Below are positions 55,881-64,000 of a stretch of 64,000 bases of DNA, in pieces. Under the pieces are notes generated by a model, which was given only the letters and a program-made list of their open reading frames with translations, was not told the origin of the DNA and did no database searches. The stretch is from Symsagittifera roscoffensis. Taxonomy: Eukaryota; Xenacoelomorpha; Acoela; Convolutidae. The stretch lies in NCBI RefSeq assembly GCF_963678635.1, contig NC_087070.1, forward strand, positions 26,526,357 to 26,590,356, written 5' to 3'. The first letter of the stretch is position 1. Each line of letters begins with the position of its first letter. The translations under genes and the position numbers were made by a program.

Positions 55881-57430
55881 TGAACGGTAGAATTTCATAA
55901 CCCCTCTAAGCACAAAGAAAACAAGATATAAACACATCACTTGGACTTGATAGCACTCTTTTCCTACATTTTTTTAAAAGTTTTTTTAAAATTTCATATC
56001 ATTTTCCATTTTTTTTAAAACTTTCCATTTTTCATCTCATTTTCTTGGACAATAGGCTAAATCACTGCTTTTTTTTCTGTGCACACTTTCTTCTCGCAAC
56101 CGCCGTTCAATTAAATGCTCGAATCTAAAACTGAACAAGAATTCTACTAAATTTCAAAGACTTTCAATTCAAAATAAGCAACCCATACAAGTTTGACAAC
56201 TCAAGTTAGAACCATATCAAAATTTTAATCTCTCTCTCTATCACATAGAACAGAAATCAACTTTGTCGAATAAATTAATACCCCTAAAACCCCAAAAGAA
56301 ATAAAACAAAGTAGCCTTAAGTGAAGTGAACCCAGAATCACTTAGCCTAAAACTAATCTTTATCATAAAAGCTCCGGTTTATGAAATTTAAAAAAACAGC
56401 GACTTACTTTCAAAACTTCTAGACTAGCCTTCACCAATCCCTCTTCATACCCAACCCCTCATGTCAACAATCAAGAAAAAACCCGACTTCACTCGAGACA
56501 AGAAAACCAAAAACAAATAAGAATAAACCACTCGGATCAGTGATTTTATTTTCTGAATGCTTACTTTTCAAAAATCTGCTAAGCTTTCTATGAAAACTTT
56601 TTTCATTTTCAGTTCAAACTTTTCCAATTTTTCCAAGTTTTGCATTTTTGTTTTTGAATTGTTTTTTTTTGTGTTCATTTTTTGCAATTTTTTTCTTTCT
56701 TGCGAATATGAATTTCAATTTTTCAATCTATTGAGTTTCGAATCAGATACAATTTTTTTGGACAGTTTTTCTTTTAATTGTTAAGCACTCTCTTTAACAA
56801 AATAAAGAATTCTAATCTTTTTTACAAATTTTCTAATCTTAATTAAGATCCTTAATTCAAGCGCTTTGTAAATGCCTTAAAAAACCAAAATCAGCAACGT
56901 ACTAGCTATAGTATTGACAACCAGTTTTTGAAGAACTTAACCAGATCAAATAATCTCTTAACTTGTCAGACAAAAGATAAGATAGTATCAAAGCTGCTGA
57001 TCAAATCCCAACATCAACTTCCCCATTTACCAACCCATCTCAGAATCTTTAACAAAACCATCGTACAACCGATATTTCAAAGACAAAAACTGACCGTTCT
57101 CTGGCATATAATCGATCATCTTATCTCGAAAATCCCTGTATCTTTGAAGGCGAACAAGCACAATTATCAAAACTTTTAACTCCGGAACATTGTAATGCAC
57201 CTTAAAGCGAAACACAACACGAGCAATCGTACAAGATACACCCATCATTACCGCAAACTTAAGCAGAACAAGACATACAAGTCAAAAACAATCTCAAAAC
57301 TACAATTGAAAGACAAATATTTCATCCGCGATAAAATAGAATTATCACAACACCACGAATTAGTTTTAACATAACTTTCAACTTCATCAACCCTACAGAC
57401 AGCTACCATCGAATGTATTCCCTCTCGTAC
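55881..57430 (+). other. Relic spacer between pol and the ATG-less frame
   Basis: Counterpart of 7,297-8,315 in the intact element and of 62,570-63,640 on the other strand (shared stretch around AGCAACGTACTAGCTATAG and CCAGTTTTTGAAG). It contains the Phe-rich frame at 56,557. Confidence 0.6.
56557..56784 (+). CDS. Phe-rich small frame in relic copy
   Basis: 75 codons beginning MLTFQ, with FSNFSKF and long Phe stretches. It lies at the same position as 7,895-8,110 in the intact element. Being open within an otherwise dead copy is notable, but Phe-rich frames are easily open by composition. Confidence 0.3.
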   Translation: MLTFQKSAKLSMKTFFIFSSNFSNFSKFCIFVFELFFFVFIFCNFFLSCEYEFQFFNLLSFESDTIFLDSFSFNC

Positions 57431-57439
57431 AAACAAAAA

Positions 57440-58075
57440 CTCAAAACCATATACGCCAAAATTATCATCAGACTACTTAGGTTCAACCCCTACTTCTGAA
57501 CAAATTAGAGAAAACCCATTCAATCCCCCTGACACTTTCCTAAAGACCCCACTTTGGATGAACTACAATACTCCACACAGGGAATTAAACTTAGTTAACG
57601 ATCCAATTTATATCCCTTACGGTACAATATATCAACCCTACTAGAAACACTTTCTCTACCATCAACGCCAACTGTAACAAATCTTTCAACTTTAGACACG
57701 TTTCCAATGTTTTGCAACAACACCTAAATAATAGAGACCATGAACTACAAAACATTTCTAAATCCACGAGTAGATTGGAATACTTTTGTAGCACCTCATT
57801 TCTTACTTGTTATTATTTAGACAGCACTCCACTTCTCAGTTGAGCACTACATCGATTTTAATAGAGACATGACATTCATGACAACATACAAGACCATAAT
57901 ATCCAAATGTTATCCCAACAAAATTTATTTTGCAACTTAGAAATAACAATAATGCTTATTATACTCACAAATCACCCTTTGTCGCTGTCTCAACCAGATA
58001 TCACAGTTCAGTTCTACCTCCTCCATTCTTCTTACTAAATTGATACACAAATGCGATAGGTACACAAAAAAGACT
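57440..58075 (+). pseudogene. Relic of the ATG-less frame
   Basis: Matches about 8,770-9,400 of the intact element (DYLGSTPTSEQIRENPFNPP region, then LDWNTF-like) with indels and stops. It ends abruptly at 58,075, where the strand of homology flips. Confidence 0.7.
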
Positions 58076-58740
58076 TGATGTCCTGTGTTTTTTGTGCTGG
58101 CCTTACATTTAGATGGGTTATTTATACCAATGGGTTATTTATTATGGGATATTTATTGTGAGAATCATGAAACAATCGTCCATATGTGCCATCATAGGGG
58201 TTTTTATCGTTAAGTGGTATTTGACCTCCATTTTATCTAGTTGTTGTTGACGTGTCAATTCTGGAAAATTATTTGTTTTTTTGATTTTAAATAAAATTGA
58301 ACGTTTTACATTGTTTTCACAACTGTTAGGGTTGTAATTTAACAAGTGTTTGTTTTTTCTTTGGTTAGATGATTCAAGATTCAGACTTTTTTTTTCTGCT
58401 GGATGCTTGTAGACAGTGGACTTTCTTTTCAGAAATTTTTCCTTTATTTTTTTTAGCCTACAAGTGTTGTTGCGCGAGTTTAATGTAGGGCGTGGCAAGA
58501 GAATTAGTTGCTTGAGGTTCTGATAATTCGCATTGTGTTACTTGGTTTAATGCTTTTTAGTGCAGTGTTTTTTGCTGGTTGTCTTCGCAATCCTAGTTTG
58601 TTACTAAGAGGTCTGCGGTCCTCTGCATGGTGATTGGTTGTTGTGAACTAAAATTTCCAAGGATGCTTGGAGCTAAGGGATTTTTTTGAAAGATACACGT
58701 GTATGATAGGCGTGAGAATTGATTGTATAAAGATGTACAG
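58076..58740 (-). pseudogene. env: env ectodomain relic (right of the inversion point)
   Basis: On the - strand it follows the intact env N-terminal third through DDxYPYDGAHGR-like and NDPSNCKA-like sequence, then stops dead at the junction with the + strand relic. It has multiple frame breaks. Confidence 0.75.
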
Positions 58741-58744
58741 CCAA

Positions 58745-59075
58745 TTGTCTTTTTTGTGTACCTATCGTATATTTATATCATCCCTTAGAAATGAATGGAG
58801 GAGGTAAAATGTACTGTGATATCTGGTTAGGACATTGGTAAATGGTGATTTGTGAATATAATTAGCATTTTGATTAATTCTAAGTTGGAAATTGAATTTT
58901 GTTGGGATGAAATTTAGATTTTAAGGTTTGTTTGTTTTTATGAATGTCATGTCTGTATTGTAATCAATGTAGTTTTCAACTGAAAATTGGAGTGCTGTCT
59001 AAACGTATACCAAGTAAGAAAAGGGGTGCTAAAAACTCATTCGAATCTTATCGTGAGGATTTACTAGTGTTTTGT
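58745..59075 (-). pseudogene. Relic of the ATG-less frame, - strand
   Basis: Matches 57,785-58,075 and 9,090-9,400 in reverse orientation. It leads into the env relic in the same order as the intact element. Confidence 0.65.
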
Positions 59076-59109
59076 TGTTCATGGCCTTTAATGTTTAAGT
59101 GTTGTTGCA

Positions 59110-60868
59110 AATTTATTGGGAACGTGTTTAAAGTTGAAAGACTTGTTATTAGTGGCGTTCATGGTAGAGAGAGGGTTTATATTAGGGTTGATGTGTTGTA
59201 CGGTAAGAAATACATATATGTCTTTCTTTAGTTGTATATGTCTTTTCGTTATTGGTTTTAATTTTTTCGATATACTTTTGTGTATTGTGAAATTGGGGAT
59301 TAGAGCAAATCTGAAGCAGGTGTAAAACATGATTTGATTTGAAAGGACTTTGTCTTTGTAGTAGTTTCTTTCTTACTTTTTGATAATTTTCGTGATACAT
59401 TTTTCTCTAATTAAGATTCATTTTTTGTGAGAAATTCAGCTGGTTTTAAAATTTTTTGATGATGAAAAGGTTCTTTATTGTCAGTATGAAGTAATAGGTT
59501 AAAAAAATGAATCTTTTGATGGTTTAAAATTTCATACGAGGCGTTGGCAGTGCAAATTTTGGGTTTGCGTAGTTTTTAGCTAAATTTTTTTCGTAGGGTG
59601 ATGAGCCAAAAGTTGTCGTTATGTGAGAATTATTTTCCAGTGGAAGTTATTTTATATCTGTTGACTATTCAGTGTTTTTATCACAAATTTCATTATATAT
59701 ACATTGTAAGTATTCTTGTTACGACTGGTTGATGCCTTTGACTAGTTCAATAATCCATGGAGCATTTGAGTTTCGTGCTTCTTATTTCATATTATTTTAT
59801 GGCGGAAAGTGATGATTTCGATAACTATAAAATCTGCGCCGTTGTGCGTGATAGGGATTTCTGGTAACTACATTTTTGGTACCCAGTGTTCATAGAGTGT
59901 GGTTTATGCGTAATAAGCGTTCCAATATGGAACTGGGTTTAGGGCTATATAATGTAAGAATGCATCTACTATTACCTTCTGAATTTTTTTTCGAAAAGAA
60001 GGATATTGGTCATTTTGTTTGGAAAGATTATCTATGACTGAAATAAAAACATCCACCTTTAAAATCATGTGCAATTAGTCTTTCGTGTGGAAAAGTTTTG
60101 TGCAGCTGTCTTGTGAGACAATCAATGCAGAGAAGTTTTTTTCACATGGGTGCGTTCGGAGAAAAAAATTGAATAAAACTTTTGTAAATTTTTTCCGATT
60201 CAATGTGTCTTTTTATGTTTGTAGAGAGTGTATTGTATAAAAGGTAGTAAAATTAAACTTAATGATAAATAGAGTATTTAGTAAGTGAACGTATATATTA
60301 TAGTATGTCCGTTGTTTCATTTTTTGCAATTTGTTAAAATTTCGAAAATATTGTTAAAGGTAATATAATAAATTTAAAAAAAAATTTCATTTACTGAAAT
60401 GAGATTATCTGCTTCAGCAGGTTGAATTTTGGATTACTACCAAGATTTCATCTGTCAGATAACGGGGTCTATGTTTGTTTTGTTTTAAGTAATTGATTTG
60501 TAAGTTGGACTGGGTATAGTAAAAAATAATTTCGAATTACTTGTTTTGTTGAGGGAATATTATGAAGAGGGTCTTATAGTTCAAATTTTTTGTTTTTATT
60601 TTCTTGATCTGCATGAATTGATCCTTTTTATGTCTAATGAGTACGCTTTTTTATTAGGGGGAATAGAAAATTTCTTGGTGGTGTCTGCCCTTGTGGTTTT
60701 TTTTCTGACACTCAAAATAAGGTGGGAAGCGTTCTAGGGTTTATTGTCCTTTTTAACGACATTCTAAATAAGGTGGGAAGCGTTCTAGGAATTAATGTAT
60801 TATTACTGTTAGATCTATTTTATGATGATTGTTCTGACAATCTAAATATGGTGGGAATGTTCTTCTGA
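59110..60868 (-). pseudogene. pol: pol relic 3: linker, integrase and tail
   Basis: On the - strand it begins with the linker (FPPYLDCQNNHH-like, triplicated), then the integrase core (NPVPYWNAYYA, YEHWV) and the LLQRQ...HVLHLLQICS region. Stops throughout. Confidence 0.75.
60705..60862 (-). repeat. Three copies of a 61-70 bp linker segment
   Basis: The phrase AAATAAGGTGGGAAGCGTTC and variants occur three times in succession, a local triplication within pol relic 3. Confidence 0.6.
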
Positions 60869-60870
60869 TT

Positions 60871-62540
60871 TTAAATGTACTGCATTATGGCTGTATTCTG
60901 ATCCACATTGGACGGCTGTAATCCAAAAATGTGGTTTTTTAGTGTGTCTACAGAAGGAACTATAATATTATCTAAAAAATTGGTGTTTGTTGGTAACAGT
61001 GTTTGTTTGCAAAGACATATAGAGGTGAAAGTTTTTTGGCGCATATGCAGTACCATAGGATGTTTGCTTCCTAATCACTGAAGTTTGAGCAACTTCCTGA
61101 GAGTAGAAGTATTTTTGATTATAGAAGTTCTGTTCGTTTTAGTACAAAAAACTGATTAATTGTTTCTAGTTCTGCAAAGCGACATCTCTTTAAAATTTTT
61201 TTAAAAAGTTTGATCTAGTTTCAAGTTTAGTTGTATGTAAAAATAGATTGCTCAAAATTGTGTAAGATTCCTGAGTGATAGTTCTTGAAGCCGTGTAATA
61301 TCCTGATCTTCTGGAACAAAATTTCTGCTGATTTGTCAAAAATTATTATATAGTGTGACTCGAATATACAGTTTTCCATCGTCTCGCTTTTAGTTCGTAC
61401 CAGTTTTTCGAGTAATGAGTTTTCCTGTTGACTAGTCATAAAAAATCTTTTTCCGTAATTATTAGGATTTCGGAAAATTGAAAGATAAAAAATGGTTTCC
61501 CAAAATTTTATGCGAACTCCGTTTTTGAATTTTTTTAAAAGCTTGTTATTTAATTTTCATGTTTTTTGCGCTTTTTTCTATGTGCATAAACTTGATCAAG
61601 TGGTATAGATTCTATAAAAAAATGTTTGTGAAGTTTTATCACAAGTGTTTGGATTTTAGTCAATTGGTTGTGGTGCAAGCGTCCTTAGGAAACCGACCAA
61701 TGGTTGCCTGGGAACGAACGATTTGCGGAATCACAATATCCTAGATCATTCCTACAATGTAAGCAGATGCCTTGATATATGATAGTGTCGTCTTTTAAAA
61801 CTAGTGTAAGTTGAACTTGTTTGAAATGTATTTTCTCACGAAAAAGTTTTTTATAATGATATCCTGGGTTTTTGTGCTGGCTTTACTTTTAGATTGGTTT
61901 TTTATGGCATTGAGTGTGATTATTTTTATCGTGGAGATCATAAAATAATCACCCATTTGCGCCATCATAGGGGTAATTATCGTCAAGTCGTATTTGTCCT
62001 TCACTTTGTTCTTGTTGGTGTTGATGTATCGAGTCTGGAAAAATATAAAATTTTTTGAGTGTTCCACCTTGTTTTTTGGTTTCAACTAGAACTGAACGTT
62101 TTAGTTCGCTTTTAGAGCTGTCAGGGTTGAGACGTACAGGGGTCCAATTTTTGGTTAAATGATTCGAGATTGAGTCTGTTTTCATTTCCGCTGAATACTG
62201 AACAGTGGATTTTCTTTTCAGAAAATTTTCCTGTAAATTTTTAGCCTATGAGTGTTGTAGCACGGGCATTATATTAGAAAGTGGCAAGGGAATTAGTTGC
62301 TTGAGGTTCTGATTCCCATTGTGCTACTAGGTTTTTTGCTTATTTGTGTAGTGTTATTGTTGATTGTCTTGACAATCATAATGTGTTACTAGGAGGTTTT
62401 GCGGTCCTGTGCGTGGCCTTGGGTTGGCGTGAACTGTTTGTTTTGAGTGAGGCAGGAGTTGAAGGGTGTTTAGTAATCAAATTAATAAAAGATACACGTG
62501 TAGCCAAGTGTCTATTTTGTGTACTTAATGTATTTGTATA
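60871..62540 (-). pseudogene. env: env relic, longest dead copy
   Basis: On the - strand it covers env from about the TGPQDLLVTHYDC region through the ectodomain to SVDTLKNHIFG, the equivalent of the place where the intact copy changes frame. It is broken by many indels. Its right end lacks the ATG-less frame and abuts the spacer directly. Confidence 0.75.
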
Positions 62541-63640
62541 TCAAAGTAAAACAAATGATCAGTATCTTTGATAATATATTATCTCTTGTCTGGCAAGTTA
62601 TGAGATTATTTGATCTTATTTAAAACCTTCAAAAACTGGTTATCAACACTATAGCTATTACGTTGCTGATTTTGGTTCTTTTAAGGCTTTTTTAAAGCGC
62701 TTGAATTGACGATATTACTAAGATTAGAAAAATCTTAACATTTATCAGAAATCAGAAAAATGTCCAAAAAATTGTTTCTGATTAGACAATCATTATTTTG
62801 GTAAACTGAAAGTTTCATTTGCAAGAAGAAAAGGAAATTGCTAAATTGAACCCAAAAAAAAGAACAACTCGAAAACGAAAAAGCAAAAATTTGGAAAAAT
62901 TGGAAAATTTTGGAACTGAAAATGAAAGAAATTTCATAAAAAGCTCAGCAAATGTTTGGAACGTAAGCATTCAAAAACATTTTCACTGATCCGAGAGATT
63001 TAACCTTTTTGCTTTTCGGTTTTCTTGTCGAGTGAGGACGGGTTTTTTCTTGATTGTTGACATGTGGGTTATATATATGTTGACATATGGGTTGGATATG
63101 AATAGATTTTGGTGTAGGCTAGTCTTGAAGTTTTTATAATAGGTCGTTGTTTTTTATATCATAAACAAGAGCTTTTGTGATGTAGGTTAGATGTACGTGA
63201 TTCTGGGATTACTTTATTTAAGGCTATTTTGTTTAATTTTCTTCTGGGATTTTTGGGGTATTATTTTATTCAGTAAAAATGACTTATGCTCTAGGTGGTA
63301 GAGAGAGATTAAAATTTTGATATGATGCTAACTTAACTTGTCAAACATGAGTGGGTTGCTTATTTTGAAATGAAAGTCTCTGAAAATTAGTAAGATATTC
63401 AGTTTTGTTTTAGATTCCAGCGTTTATTTGAACGGCGGCAACGAAAAGAAACTGTGCACAGAAAGAAAGGCAGTGATTTAACCTAATGTCTAATGTCTAA
63501 GAAATTGAGACGAAAAAAGGAAAAAATTTGAAAAAATGAAAATTGATATGACTTTTTTTTTCAAATAAAAAAAATAAAAAAAGAGTGCTATCAAGTCAAA
63601 TTGATTTGTTTATATCTCGTTTTCTTTATGTTTAGAGGGG
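62541..63640 (-). other. Relic spacer between pol and env, - strand
   Basis: Counterpart of 55,881-57,000. The ATG-less frame is deleted between this spacer and env. It contains the Phe-rich frame at 62,815-62,970. Confidence 0.6.
62815..62970 (-). CDS. Phe-rich small frame in - strand relic
   Basis: 51 codons beginning MLTFQTFAELF and containing FSNFSKF, homologous to 56,557-56,784. It occupies the same place after pol as the frame at 7,895. Confidence 0.3.
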   Translation of the reverse strand: MLTFQTFAELFMKFLSFSVPKFSNFSKFLLFRFRVVLFFGFNLAISFSSCK

Positions 63641-64000
63641 TTATGAAATTCCAACTTTTTCAAAGTTTTTGATAGTGGAATAAAAGTTTTGCACTCTTTT
63701 CGTAGTTCGTGTTGTAATCGACATGTTTTGCCTTTTTCCTGTTTATGTTTTATATCGGGATGTAAAATTTCTTCTTGTAACATACAATTTGTTCTTTCGG
63801 TAATGGGTCCGATTTTGGGCTGTCTTTAGTTTGTTTTGCGTGTAAATATACTCGTTTTTTGTTCTAGCGCCTCTGATTTGTCTAAAGATCTTTAAGTTGC
63901 TGATATCTGGTGGTGGTTCAAAAACATGGAGTCAAGTATGTGAGTAACATTGTGTCAATTCTCGGAGGGCGTGGTTTTTTGGGGATAGGGTCAGAGGTTG
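63641..64000 (-). pseudogene. pol: pol relic 4: C-terminal tail, cut by the window edge
   Basis: On the - strand it matches the post-integrase tail (ALREL..., then the Arg/Asn/Pro-rich end) and the following 3' sequence. It continues beyond the window. Confidence 0.7.

Noticed and set aside
56100..56800. CRISPR or tRNA-like structures in the spacer
   Set aside because: No regular direct repeats with spacers and no cloverleaf with A and B boxes were seen here or elsewhere in the window.

Overview
The window looks like AT-rich invertebrate (metazoan) chromosomal DNA. It has GT-AG introns, several transposon classes at different stages of decay, tandem duplications and long poly-G runs. I see no bacterial operons, ribosome binding sites, tRNA or rRNA genes, or CRISPR arrays. 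I cannot name the species.

The left 16 kb (1 to about 15,900) is one well-preserved env-bearing Ty3/gypsy-type element on the + strand, cut at its 5' end by the window edge. Its order is gag; an in-frame TGA; pol (protease, reverse transcriptase, RNase H, integrase, GPY-type tail); two very short hydrophobic frames; a 378-codon frame with no ATG; a secreted or membrane glycoprotein-like env broken into two overlapping frames; a 601-codon frame I do not recognise; and a long 3' region with a possible LTR near 15.4-15.9 kb. The two unrecognised frames are the best candidates for something undescribed.

From 17.2 to 24.5 kb lies a small host gene on the + strand. It has an ATG-only first exon and three further exons with matching phases, about 134 residues in all. 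Its third intron holds a degenerate Ty1/copia element on the - strand (18,742-24,148). That element carries an inverted duplicate of its own 3' end and is bounded by 5-bp repeats.

From 25.5 to 36.7 kb is an array of units of about 1.6-1.9 kb. Each carries an exon-like segment that is open only in the first unit. A 4.7 kb block of the array is duplicated almost perfectly.

From 36.7 to 50.7 kb the DNA is gene-poor. It holds CATACAATT palindromes, an old 2.1 kb tandem duplication, a decayed type-B DNA polymerase of the Maverick/Polinton kind (about 46.15-47.3 kb), a degenerate CGAG-rich repeat and poly-G tracts.

From 50.76 to 64.0 kb is a scrambled cluster of dead relatives of the left-hand element. 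Relics before 58,075 are on the + strand and those after it on the - strand, so they face each other. These relics are useful for comparison: they show that the small Phe-rich frame, the ATG-less frame and env belong to the family and are not accidental neighbours.
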